Source: Treponema sp. (GTDB lineage Bacteria > Spirochaetota > Spirochaetia > Treponematales > Treponemataceae). From it: a stretch of 64,000 nt of DNA. The notes under the pieces are model-generated. The model had not been told where the DNA came from and did not search any database. It saw only the letters and a list, made by a program, of their open reading frames with translations. Location of the stretch: assembly GCA_017963165.1 (NCBI GenBank), contig JAGCTZ010000125.1, positions 1 to 64,000 of the forward strand, written 5' to 3'. This document shows, piece after piece, positions 24,332-32,437 of this stretch. How positions within the stretch are numbered: the first letter of the stretch is position 1; each line of letters opens with the position of its first letter. The position numbers and the translations under genes were made by a program.

Positions 24332-24949
24332 CTATACCAGCACGCCCTTTGTCGAAGGAATTGCTCCTTCTCGTCGTTCGTCAATACTTACGGCTTCGCG
24401 GATTGCACGGCTTACGGCTTTGAAAGCGGCTTCGATTTTGTGGTGGTCACTGCGGCCACGGATTGTATCTATGTGTAAATTGCATTGAGCTGCGTTTACA
24501 AAGCCCTGCCAGAAATCTTCAAAGCAGTCTGTCTGGAAAGAAGCTTCTTTTCCGTCTGCGCCGATTGAAACAAGAGGTACACCTGTAAGTTTAGCGTCGT
24601 TTACAAGGTAAGCGCGTCCGCCAAAGTCTACTGCAGCCTGCACAAGAGATTCGTCCATAGGATAAATAAAGAAGCCGGCGCGATAGATTCCGGCACAATT
24701 TCCAAGCGCCTTCTTAAAACATTCGCCAAGAACAATGCCCGTATCTTCTATAGTGTGGTGCTGATCTACATTAAGGTCGCCTTTGATTGTCCCTGTCAAA
24801 TCAAAAAGCCCGTGCTTACAGAATGAACGAAGCATGTGGTCAAAAAATCCAATCGGGTTTTCTACCTCGCATTTACCTGTTCCATCAAGGTTGAGGGTGA
24901 GTTCTATTTGTGTCTCACCTGTTTCACGCTTAACAGTTGCTGTTCTCAT
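24332..24949 (-). CDS. hisB: Imidazoleglycerol-phosphate dehydratase
   Basis: 205-residue monofunctional HisB catalysing the dehydration step of histidine synthesis. Metal-binding blocks FFDHMLRSFCKHG near 34, DQHHTIEDTGI near 62 and RSDHHKIEAAFKA near 166 are intact. It lies downstream of hisG with a family-B repeat between them, and rnhA follows ten bases after its stop. Confidence 0.95.
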   Translation of the reverse strand: MRTATVKRETGETQIELTLNLDGTGKCEVENPIGFFDHMLRSFCKHGLFDLTGTIKGDLNVDQHHTIEDTGIVLGECFKKALGNCAGIYRAGFFIYPMDESLVQAAVDFGGRAYLVNDAKLTGVPLVSIGADGKEASFQTDCFEDFWQGFVNAAQCNLHIDTIRGRSDHHKIEAAFKAVSRAIREAVSIDERREGAIPSTKGVLV

Positions 24950-24969
24950 GGTTATATCTCCTTTTTATT

Positions 24970-25139
24970 TAGGTTTTAGGTTCCAGATTTTAGGTTCCAG
25001 GGGTTTTAGAAAGCAGGCGTTACGGGCGGCGTTTGAGCCCGTTCAGGGGGTAGCGCAAGCCACCGCAACGAAGTGAGGAGGCTGAAGCGAAGGGGGCCTC
25101 CCCCTCCTAGCACCTAAAACCTGGCACCTGGCACCTATC
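24970..25139. repeat. Family-B multi-hairpin repeat between hisG and hisB
   Basis: Begins AGGTTTTAGGTTCCAG and ends CACCTAAAACCTGGCACC with an extra repeated GGCACCT, giving inverted ends. The centre shares GGCGTTTGAGCCCG and the GCAACGAAGTG hairpin word with the block at 42698-42830. It touches the hisG stop codon. Confidence 0.75.
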
Positions 25140-26012
25140 CTACAGCATCACCTTTCTAAGTTCATATTCTACAATATCCGAAGCGCCAAGTGACTGTAAT
25201 TTTGGGAGCAGTGTCGGAACTTCAGACTTCTTAACTGCAATTTTGACTGCAAAACCGTCGTCATTAAACAGCGGAGAAACAGTAGGGCTCTTCATAGAAG
25301 GAATGCCCTTTATAAGGTTATCAAAATCGGCTTTAGAAACATTCATTTCGAGCATTACACGGTTGCGGGCATTTAATACAGTTTCAAAAAGCATTTTAAG
25401 CTCAAGGATTTTCTGTTTTTTGTCCGGGTCTTCCATTGCCTCGCGGGAAGCATACATGCGGGTAGAGCTTTCCATAAGGGTGTCAACAATCTTAAGACGG
25501 TTTGCACGGAGCGAAGAACCTGTAGAAGTGTTATCAATCAAAATCTGTGCAATCGAATCTTCTGTATCCTGAACAAAGCCTTCGCTTGTTCCCCAGGTAC
25601 GGAAAATTGAACCGTCAATCTTTTTTTCTTCTACCCATTTGCGGCTTAAGGCCTGATATTCTGTTGCAATTGTAACAGGTGCTTTTATAAGCTGATCAAG
25701 TTCTTTTGTGTCTGGAATTGCGGCAACTATGCGTACAGGGTCAAAACCAAGATCCATGATTTCTACAACTTTATCCTGAACGCCGTTTTCGTAAACCCAG
25801 TCTTTACCACTAAAACCTAAGTCGGCTTTATTGTTTGCAAGAAGAAGGCTTGTAATCTGAGGCTTTACAACCTGAAAAGCAAGGTCATCCTGATTTGTTG
25901 TAGGGAAATATGTTCTGTCGGGCAGGTAAATTGAAATACCTACATCGCTTAAGAGTTCGTAAACTGATTCGTAAATGCGGCCTTTAGCCAATAATATTTT
26001 TAGTTTTTCCAT
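25140..26012 (-). CDS. hisG: ATP phosphoribosyltransferase, long form
   Basis: First enzyme of histidine synthesis, 290 residues from the ATG at 26012 (MEKLKILLAKGR); the frame extends 12 residues further but without support. Its length and C-terminal regulatory domain (about 215-290, with SPTVSPLFNDDGFAVKIAVK) mark the long type that is inhibited by histidine and needs no HisZ. The catalytic core includes DLGFSGKDWVYE and the phosphate-binding stretch around LIDNTSTGSSLRAN. Confidence 0.94.
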   Translation of the reverse strand: MEKLKILLAKGRIYESVYELLSDVGISIYLPDRTYFPTTNQDDLAFQVVKPQITSLLLANNKADLGFSGKDWVYENGVQDKVVEIMDLGFDPVRIVAAIPDTKELDQLIKAPVTIATEYQALSRKWVEEKKIDGSIFRTWGTSEGFVQDTEDSIAQILIDNTSTGSSLRANRLKIVDTLMESSTRMYASREAMEDPDKKQKILELKMLFETVLNARNRVMLEMNVSKADFDNLIKGIPSMKSPTVSPLFNDDGFAVKIAVKKSEVPTLLPKLQSLGASDIVEYELRKVML

Positions 26013-26084
26013 AAATGATATTTTATAGAAGAATAAAGATAGTTTCAATAATGTTTATTTATAACTATTTAATCATTTATGTGT

Positions 26085-26090
26085 TATAAT
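26085..26090 (+). promoter_or_regulatory. TATAAT -10 box, predicted leaderless start of the patatin-like gene
   Basis: A consensus TATAAT ends eight bases before the ATG at 26098, and no Shine-Dalgarno sequence intervenes. Transcription would start at or next to the start codon. The -35 region is weak. Confidence 0.4.
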
Positions 26091-26097
26091 TAATAAG

Positions 26098-28062
26098 ATG
26101 AAACGTCTTTTCACCGTTTTTCTGGCATTCGTGCTATTTGCTGGTGCGTTTTCTGCCTGGTCTCAAAATACAGTACTTTCTCCAGATTCTGCGCTTGCTC
26201 TTCAGACAGTTCCTGTTTACGAAGGTGTTGAAGAATTTGAGGCTAAGATTCAAAAAATCAGAGAAGAAGAAGGACGTGAACCGCTTGGACTTGTTTTATG
26301 TGGCGGTTCGGCAAGAGCGTTTTGTCATATAGGCGTTCTTAAGGCAATGGAAGAAAATGATATTGTTCCAGATTTTATAATTGCCAATTCCATGGGCGCA
26401 GTTATAGGTATGCTTTATGCTTATGGTTTTTCACCGCAAAAAATTGAAGAAATAATTTCCGAGATAAATATTAATTCTTATTTTGAACCTGTTTTTCCTT
26501 TGCGGGGCGGTTTGCTTTCTGTTCGAAAATTTGAAGCTCTTGTTAATCAGCTGCTGGGTGAAGAATCTCATCGTGTAGAAGATTGCGCTATTCCTATTCT
26601 GCTTTTGACAGAGGATTTATATACAAAGCGCCAGATTTGGCATTGCAGCGGTGACTTTGCAAAAATAATGGATGCAACTTTTGCAATGAGTGTTTTTATG
26701 GAGCCTGTCAATTATACGCTTGAATACAATGAAAATGCCGGAACAAATGTTAAGCTTATAGACAGTGGTGCAATTGATATTGGCGGTCTTAAGGTTGCAT
26801 ATAAGTTTTCTGATAACATAATGATTTCTACTGCTTTTTATGATTCGGAGCTTGATTATAATAATCCTATAGTTGTAATAAACCGTACTATGTCTATTGG
26901 CAAGGAACGAATTGCAATTAAGGATATTCTTGATTTAGAGCCGGTGCTTATCCGTAATGATGTTGAGCATTTTTCATTTATGGATTTTCAAAAGGCAGAG
27001 CAGATTTCTATGGCAGGTTATACAACGGCAGCTTCTATGATGGAGCAGCTTGCTGCTTGTCCGCATAAAAAGCTTTCTTTGGCTTCTAATTTACTTGAAC
27101 GAAGAAAAACTACAGATGTTCTTGGTGATGAACAGATTTTCCGTACAGCCCACGATTTTCCTGTTAAGCTTGGAGAGCCGTATGCAGGTGTAAAGCTTTG
27201 GCCTGTTTTTAGAGTTGTAGATTTTCCTGATTCATATCTTTATGACAACGATGGAATTGCGCTTGATGCTTTTATTGATATTCCCGGAGCATCTTTTAAA
27301 CTGCGTGCAAATCAATCATTTGATTTTGAAGGTCTTTGTGCCGATGCCCTTATAAAGTTTGAGCCGTCTTATTTTGTAAGTGCAGAGCTTTTGGGTTCGT
27401 ATGATTTTTCTTATGATGATTTTGAAAAGAGCAGCTTTTATGGTTTTGCAGGAATTAATCTAAGACCTGCATTTTTACCGGCATGCTGTAAGTCGTTTGT
27501 ATTTACCGGTGAATGGATTGGCAACTGGAAATTTGAATCGCAAAAATTTTTGTTTACTATAGGATTTAAAAATATTTTTGGAAACGAAAACGACACTTAT
27601 CTTTTTGTAAAACCATTTGTTTTTGCTGCGGGTTCAAGTTTTTCAGATCTTAAAGCCGATGGAACAGGGCTCGGGCTTGGCGGCGACATTGAATCGTGCT
27701 GGAATTTTGTAGAGCATGCGGGTATTGGCGAATATGCTTACGTAAAATACAATTTTGGCGCGCACGATTTTGATGCAGATAACAGAAATGAACTTTATTT
27801 TATTCACAAGTCGCCGGACATTACCTTTGCCGAAACTTTGATTCTTCAGCAGATAAAGGTTGGCAGTTATTATGAATTTGAATCAGGCTTTAGAATTAAT
27901 CCGGACGGAATAAAAGGAAGCTTTGACCAGTTTGCAGGAATTTTTGTTCGGGGTGATGTTTCTGTAATCGGCCTTTCTAACTTTATTATGGAAGGTGGCT
28001 GCGGCTGGGATTTTTCTAAGAGCAGAGTTTATGGCAGTTTTAATTTGAAGTGCAGGATGTAG
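26098..28062 (+). CDS. Patatin-like phospholipase with C-terminal beta-rich domain
   Basis: 654 residues. A signal peptide (1-22) is followed by a patatin domain: oxyanion block LCGGSARAFCHIGVLKAMEE near 67-86, nucleophile Ser98 in ANSMGA (the first Gly of G-x-S-x-G is Ala), and Asp222 in IDSGA. Residues from about 350 to 654 are rich in short aromatic beta-strands, for example FVSAELLGSYDFSYDDF, and resemble a membrane barrel, as in patatin-type type V autotransporters. Lipid hydrolysis at the envelope is likely. The barrel is inferred from composition. Confidence 0.82.
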   Translation: MKRLFTVFLAFVLFAGAFSAWSQNTVLSPDSALALQTVPVYEGVEEFEAKIQKIREEEGREPLGLVLCGGSARAFCHIGVLKAMEENDIVPDFIIANSMGAVIGMLYAYGFSPQKIEEIISEININSYFEPVFPLRGGLLSVRKFEALVNQLLGEESHRVEDCAIPILLLTEDLYTKRQIWHCSGDFAKIMDATFAMSVFMEPVNYTLEYNENAGTNVKLIDSGAIDIGGLKVAYKFSDNIMISTAFYDSELDYNNPIVVINRTMSIGKERIAIKDILDLEPVLIRNDVEHFSFMDFQKAEQISMAGYTTAASMMEQLAACPHKKLSLASNLLERRKTTDVLGDEQIFRTAHDFPVKLGEPYAGVKLWPVFRVVDFPDSYLYDNDGIALDAFIDIPGASFKLRANQSFDFEGLCADALIKFEPSYFVSAELLGSYDFSYDDFEKSSFYGFAGINLRPAFLPACCKSFVFTGEWIGNWKFESQKFLFTIGFKNIFGNENDTYLFVKPFVFAAGSSFSDLKADGTGLGLGGDIESCWNFVEHAGIGEYAYVKYNFGAHDFDADNRNELYFIHKSPDITFAETLILQQIKVGSYYEFESGFRINPDGIKGSFDQFAGIFVRGDVSVIGLSNFIMEGGCGWDFSKSRVYGSFNLKCRM

Positions 28063-28188
28063 GTTTACGGCCCTTCGACAGGCTCAGGGATCCCCGCTGT
28101 TTAAATTGCAGAATGTAGGTAAGTGACCCTTTGATGAGTTCTGGACCCCGAGTGTCCCAATGGGGTCCCTGAGCCTGTCGAAGGGTCC
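28039..28188. repeat. Duplicated gene tail with family-A copies
   Basis: The patatin gene tail (28039-28064) reappears in diverged form at 28099-28120, each followed by a family-A copy (28071-28093 intact, 28123-28150 degraded). A third, inverted copy lies at 28162-28188. The region looks like a local tandem duplication that carried the repeat along. Confidence 0.55.
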
Positions 28189-28191
28189 TTA

Positions 28192-29220
28192 TCAATTATG
28201 TCTAACCTGGTCCAAGCCTCTCTTAAATTGAGGAATTCTTGCACAGGTAACTGTATCTATGCCGCTGCGGTCGCCGCGCTGCAAAAAGTGATACGCAACT
28301 CCCGCAATCATTGCACCATTGTCTCCACAAAGCTTAAGTGGTGGGAAAATGCAGTTTAAGTCTGTTCGTTCGCCAAGCATTTCGCGAAGCCTTGAGTTTG
28401 CCGCAACACCGCCACCACAAACAACTGTTTTTAAGCCGGTGTCATCTGCGGCTCGGAGTAATTTTCCAACCAGAGTTTTGATTGCAGTTTCCTGGAAAGC
28501 TGCACACATATTTTCGGTAGAATGCTCGTAGCCTGGTTGCCAGAATAAATCGCTCTGATGAATTACAGCTGTTTTAAGGCCGGAAAATGAAACATCATAA
28601 CGATGTGTTTCTTCATCAAGCTTTGGAACAGGAAACTTTGCTGCTTTTGGATCTCCTTTTTTTGCAAGATTATCTATGATTACTCCACCCGGATATCCAA
28701 GTCCGTAAAACTTTGCAACTTTGTCAAAGGCTTCTCCAACAGAATCGTCAACAGTTGTACCAAGAATTTCAAGGTCATCAAAGCCGTTTACTTTACAGAT
28801 AATGCTGTGACCGCCGCTGACTAAAAGTCCAAGGAAAGGATATTCTACATCTGTCTGAAGCTGTGCGGCATAAAGGTGACCGAGCATGTGGTTTATTGCA
28901 ATAAAAGGTTTATTTGTTGCCCAGGCAAGAGTTTTTCCAAAGGTAAAACCAACAAGAAGCGAACCCATAAGGCCTGGTCTGTTTGTGGCTGCAATTGCGT
29001 CTACGTCGTCCAATGTGAGAGCAGCTTCTTTGAGTGCCTGATTTACAACAGGTAAAATCCATTCGGTGTGCTTTCGGCTTGCAATTTCAGGAACAACACC
29101 CTTGTATATTTGATGAAAAGGAATCTGCGTTGCAACAACATTGCTAAGGATTTTTTTTCCGTCTTCTACAATTGCACAGGCTGTTTCGTCGCAGCTGCTT
29201 TCTATTCCAAGTACTTTCAT
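28192..29220 (-). CDS. tsaD: tRNA N6-threonylcarbamoyladenosine synthase subunit TsaD
   Basis: 342 residues of the Kae1/TsaD family, which attaches threonylcarbamoyl to A37 of ANN-decoding tRNAs. GIESSCDETACAIV opens the protein, metal ligands occur in NHMLGHLYAAQ (His near 110-115), VSGGHS near 136, and the late GDNGAMIAG block is present. Its ATG lies nine bases after the stop of the upstream deacetylase-like gene. Confidence 0.96.
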   Translation of the reverse strand: MKVLGIESSCDETACAIVEDGKKILSNVVATQIPFHQIYKGVVPEIASRKHTEWILPVVNQALKEAALTLDDVDAIAATNRPGLMGSLLVGFTFGKTLAWATNKPFIAINHMLGHLYAAQLQTDVEYPFLGLLVSGGHSIICKVNGFDDLEILGTTVDDSVGEAFDKVAKFYGLGYPGGVIIDNLAKKGDPKAAKFPVPKLDEETHRYDVSFSGLKTAVIHQSDLFWQPGYEHSTENMCAAFQETAIKTLVGKLLRAADDTGLKTVVCGGGVAANSRLREMLGERTDLNCIFPPLKLCGDNGAMIAGVAYHFLQRGDRSGIDTVTCARIPQFKRGLDQVRHN

Positions 29221-29228
29221 TGTTTCCT

Positions 29229-30416
29229 CTAGTTCTTGAGTGCTTTACTTTTACTTACCACGCTGAACGAATAGCCCTTTGCTTTTAGCTCGGGATACAA
29301 TTCCTTTAAAAGCTGCGGCAGAAAGTCTGCACTCCAAATGTGTCCTATCATTATAACGCTTCCGTTTTTATTGGCAATAGCAAGACCTTTTTTTAATTCC
29401 GAAAGAGCATTTTCGCGTGTCTTTTCGTTGTCCAGGAAAATGTTGCGTTCGTAGTAAGAATAGCCAAGTTCTTTTGCAACATACGGAACCTTTGTTTCTA
29501 CATTTGTGCGGCTGTCCAGAAAATAAATGCCGTTTTCGCTTGCCATTTGAAGCACAAGTGCCATTTTTTCGGCATCGGCAGTAATACCCGAACCTTCGTG
29601 ATTGTTCATTCCGGCAACAGGTCCAATCTGATTTATATTTACAAAAAGCTGACTTATTATCTGGTCATCTGTCATATCTGGTGTAATTGCGCCCGGCCCG
29701 GGATTTATATTTTCATTTATAGATTGCATCGGCTGGTGCAGAATCACTTCGTTTCCCGATTGACGTACAAGTTCTGCCGATTCGACTGAATGTGTAATTT
29801 GAGGAAGTATCGCAACTGTTATAGAAAAGGGCAGGCTAAGAAATTCTTTTAAGTTCGCGATATTCTGTCCGCCATCATCAAATACAAAGCAAAGCTGTGC
29901 GCCGTTTGAGGCTTTTGCAAGTCCAAAGTCTGATTTTTTTTGCTCGGTCTTTTTTTCTTCCTTTTGTTCAGATTTTTTTACTTCCGGTTTTGTTTGTTCG
30001 GATTGCTTCTGCTCTTTTTGTTCCTGCTGTTTCTGTTCAGTTTTTTTTGTTTCCTGATTTTTTGCAGCTTCGTTTTTATCTGAATCGCTTTTTTTCGCAG
30101 TCTGATTTTTAGTTTGCTTTTCGGATTCACTCGTTTCTTTTGGCGGTTCCAGTTCGGGGATTTCAAGAGAATATTTTTTTTCTATTTCCGGTTCAAATCG
30201 CTCGGTTATTGATTCTTCTACAGGTTCCTTTGTTTTTTTAGAACTTGTTTTTGGAATATTCATTACAAGCAGTAGAATTACACAAACCAGAATAACAGAA
30301 ATGCATAAAATAACAGCCTTGTACGCAGGAATATAAACCTTAGGTGCTTTCTTTTTAGAGGCAGTTCGTTTTGTGGTTTTTCTTTTTCCCGTAGATTTTT
30401 TCTGGTATGCACTCAT
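29229..30416 (-). CDS. Divergent polysaccharide deacetylase family protein (YibQ-like)
   Basis: 395 residues. A basic N-terminus, one membrane anchor (about 33-52), then a low-complexity linker of Lys, Glu and Gln to about residue 165, probably spanning the periplasm. The C-terminal domain carries CFVFDDGGQN, MNNHEGSG and LDSRTN, typical of the divergent polysaccharide deacetylase family, whose activity is not established. The linker is the reason several spurious frames appear in this region. Confidence 0.85.
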   Translation of the reverse strand: MSAYQKKSTGKRKTTKRTASKKKAPKVYIPAYKAVILCISVILVCVILLLVMNIPKTSSKKTKEPVEESITERFEPEIEKKYSLEIPELEPPKETSESEKQTKNQTAKKSDSDKNEAAKNQETKKTEQKQQEQKEQKQSEQTKPEVKKSEQKEEKKTEQKKSDFGLAKASNGAQLCFVFDDGGQNIANLKEFLSLPFSITVAILPQITHSVESAELVRQSGNEVILHQPMQSINENINPGPGAITPDMTDDQIISQLFVNINQIGPVAGMNNHEGSGITADAEKMALVLQMASENGIYFLDSRTNVETKVPYVAKELGYSYYERNIFLDNEKTRENALSELKKGLAIANKNGSVIMIGHIWSADFLPQLLKELYPELKAKGYSFSVVSKSKALKN

Positions 30417-30515
30417 CAGAATAATTATATCAAATCATCCAAATAAATTAAATATTATATGTTATTACAGGTAAAAGGTAACAGGAAGGGGGTACGTATT
30501 ATAAATGATAAAGGC

Positions 30516-30722
30516 ATATGCGGGACGCAGGAAAAAGAAATTAAGGTGTGCAAGGTCGCTGGCGACCGGTGTTTTATAGCAGACCGTTAAAAAAATTGCG
30601 AAAGCAATTTTTAGGTCTACTTACTTACGGGGTTTTAGGGGTAGAGCCCCTAGGCGAAGTAGGGGAAGGCCTTCCCCTACTTCGCTGGGACCCGCTTATA
30701 TAATTTATCTTTATAATGCGGA
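30516..30722. repeat. Family-C repeat block carrying a nested family-B segment
   Basis: Starts with the same 31 bases as 12243-12273 and ends CGCTGGGACCCGCTT...AATGCGG like the 12.1-12.4 kb block. The middle includes a perfect 9-bp hairpin AAAAATTGC-GAAA-GCAATTTTT (30591-30612) and a family-B segment starting at 30602, suggesting that one repeat inserted in another. The whole gap 30417-30938 holds repeats and a promoter but no gene. Confidence 0.6.
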
Positions 30723-30870
30723 AGCAATTTTTAGGTCTACTTACTTACGGGGTTTTAGGGGCAGAGCCCCTAGGCGAAGGGGTGGCGGAAGACCGCTTTG
30801 GCGGGCTGGAGACAGGGGAAGGCTTTCCCCTTTTTATCCCCTGAAATCTGGAACCTAAAAACTGGCACCT
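30602..30870. repeat. 58-bp direct repeat within a family-B array
   Basis: Positions 30602-30659 and 30722-30779 are identical except for one base (30642 T against 30762 C) and are spaced exactly 120 bp apart. Each holds the TAGGGG-AGAGCCCCTA hairpin. The right side ends with GGAACCTAAAAACTGGCACC, the usual family-B end. The near identity implies a recent duplication. Confidence 0.75.
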
Positions 30871-30881
30871 AATCACTTGTT

Positions 30882-30910
30882 TTGACATTCTTGTATAAAT
30901 ACATCATAAT
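30882..30910 (+). promoter_or_regulatory. Promoter for thrH
   Basis: TTGACA (30882-30887), a 17-bp spacer and CATAAT (30905-30910) lie about 30 bases before the thrH start. The leader carries TTGGAG just before the ATG. Confidence 0.6.
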
Positions 30911-30938
30911 AATAATATAATTTTTTTTGGAGCATATA

Positions 30939-31538
30939 ATGACAGTAACTTGTCTGGATTTGGAAGGGGTACTTGTACCGGAAATATGGATTGCGTTTGC
31001 AGATACAGTTGGAATTCCAGAACTGCGCCGTACAACACGCGATGAACCTGATTATGATAAACTGATGAATTTTAGACTTGGAATTCTTAAGGAACATAAC
31101 CTTGGCCTTAAGGAAATTCAGGATACAATTGCTAAAATTGATCCTTTACCTGGTGCAAAAGAATTTTTAGATGAATTGCGTTCGATTGGACAGGTTATTA
31201 TTTTGAGCGATACCTTCAGTCAGTTTGCAACACCTCTTATGAAAAAGCTTGGCTGGCCGACAATTCTTTGTAATTCGCTTGTTGTTGCAGATTCCGGTGA
31301 AATTACAGGCTATAAGATGCGCTGCCCGCACAGTAAGCTTACTACTGTAAAGGCACTTCAGTCTGCTGGTCTTGAAACTATTGCTTCCGGCGACAGCTTT
31401 AACGACCTTGAAATGATTAAAGCTTCTAAGGCTGGTTTCCTTTTCCGTTCTACAGAAAAAATCATTAAGGAATATCCTCAGTTCCCTGCATTTACAGAGT
31501 ATTCTGAGCTACTTGAAGCAATTAAAAAATATTTGTAA
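30939..31538 (+). CDS. thrH: Phosphoserine phosphatase / homoserine phosphotransferase ThrH
   Basis: 199-residue HAD-family protein. CLDLEGVLVPEIW at the N-terminus contains the nucleophile and acid Asp/Glu pair, ILSDTF gives motif II and SGDSFNDLEM gives the metal-binding motif. ThrH proteins dephosphorylate phosphoserine and can move phosphate to homoserine. The ATG at 30939 has GGAG at a good distance; an upstream TTG would place that ribosome-binding site inside the gene. Confidence 0.9.
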   Translation: MTVTCLDLEGVLVPEIWIAFADTVGIPELRRTTRDEPDYDKLMNFRLGILKEHNLGLKEIQDTIAKIDPLPGAKEFLDELRSIGQVIILSDTFSQFATPLMKKLGWPTILCNSLVVADSGEITGYKMRCPHSKLTTVKALQSAGLETIASGDSFNDLEMIKASKAGFLFRSTEKIIKEYPQFPAFTEYSELLEAIKKYL

Positions 31539-31628
31539 CCTAAAAGTGTATATATTAGTTTTAAAGTTGTGTCATAAAGTACAAGGTATGTTATACCTTG
31601 ATTAGACATTTTTTAAGGAGAATTTATT

Positions 31629-32279
31629 ATGAAGAAAATTATTGCTATGGCTATTGCAGCTATCTGTCTGGTAAGTGCTTCTTTTGCACTTGATCTTGAA
31701 TTTGGTGCCCGTGCAATCCTTGGACGTAACCTTGATGATGGTACTTTCAAAGAAAATGCAACAAAGGCAAAGGAAGAGCAGACTTTTGATTTTGGTGGCG
31801 GTGCATACGCTAACTTTGCATTGTTTGGAGGTCTTGGAATCCAGGCAGAAGCTAACTATATCAAGAGTTCTATCGATTTTAAGGCAAAGGATCCTGACAC
31901 TAACAAGTATGAACAGGTAGCTTATGAACTTCATACTCTTGATCTTGCTCCAATGGTTTGGCTTAATCTTGATTTGTGGAGATTGACAATTGGTTTTGGT
32001 GCCGGACCAAACTTCTCTATTCCTGTTGCTACTGTAAGTGATATAAAAAATGCTCAGAAGCAGGATTTTACTGTTGGTCTTATTGCCGGTGCCGATGTTA
32101 AGTTCTACTTTACAAAGCATCTTGGTGTTGTTCTTTCCGGCCGTTACATTACAGACTGGACAAAGAAAAATATTACACTTGAAGGCTACGGACAGACTGT
32201 TGATACAGGAATTCCTGAATACACCTTTAACAGAAAGACCTTCTACGGTGGACTTGGTCTTGAATTCAAGCTGCTGTAA
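31629..32279 (+). CDS. Outer-membrane beta-barrel protein
   Basis: 216 residues with a clear signal peptide (residues 1-20, ending SFA). The body consists of amphipathic strands such as FGARAILGRNLDD, FGGGAYANFALFGGLGIQAE and VVLSGRYITDW, and it ends in YGGLGLEFKLL with a terminal hydrophobic residue as in many barrels. The start follows AAGGAGAATTTATT. A strong terminator follows, so it is a single-gene unit. Ligand or pore role is unknown. Confidence 0.75.
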   Translation: MKKIIAMAIAAICLVSASFALDLEFGARAILGRNLDDGTFKENATKAKEEQTFDFGGGAYANFALFGGLGIQAEANYIKSSIDFKAKDPDTNKYEQVAYELHTLDLAPMVWLNLDLWRLTIGFGAGPNFSIPVATVSDIKNAQKQDFTVGLIAGADVKFYFTKHLGVVLSGRYITDWTKKNITLEGYGQTVDTGIPEYTFNRKTFYGGLGLEFKLL

Positions 32280-32298
32280 TTTTCTTTAATTTTGAAAG

Positions 32299-32330
32299 AG
32301 GCCCGGTATTGATGCTGGGCCTTTTTTTTT
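32299..32330 (+). terminator. Rho-independent terminator
   Basis: AGGCCC (32299-32304) and GGGCCT (32317-32322) form a stem with a 12-nt loop, followed by nine T residues. It terminates the barrel gene and isolates it from the riboswitch that follows. Confidence 0.88.
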
Positions 32331-32349
32331 GTATTATGTGCGTATTCTA

Positions 32350-32431
32350 AAAGGGGTGCTGACGCTGCTCGTTGGGTGGCCAGGCTGAGATTATACCCTA
32401 AGACCTGATCCGGATAATGCCGGCGGAGGAA
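32350..32431 (+). promoter_or_regulatory. TPP riboswitch (THI element)
   Basis: The conserved segments GGGGTGC (32353-32359), CTGAGA, ACCCTAAGACCTGATCCGGA and TAATGCCGGCGGAGGAA match the thiamine pyrophosphate aptamer in order. The 3' strand includes GGAGGA, the ribosome-binding site of thiB, so TPP binding would sequester it and block translation. Confidence 0.95.
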
Positions 32432-32437
32432 ATCTTT

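Noticed and set aside
30591..30612. Terminator of the deacetylase-like gene
   Set aside because: The hairpin lies upstream of both flanking genes, which are divergent, so it cannot end either transcript; treated as part of a repeat.
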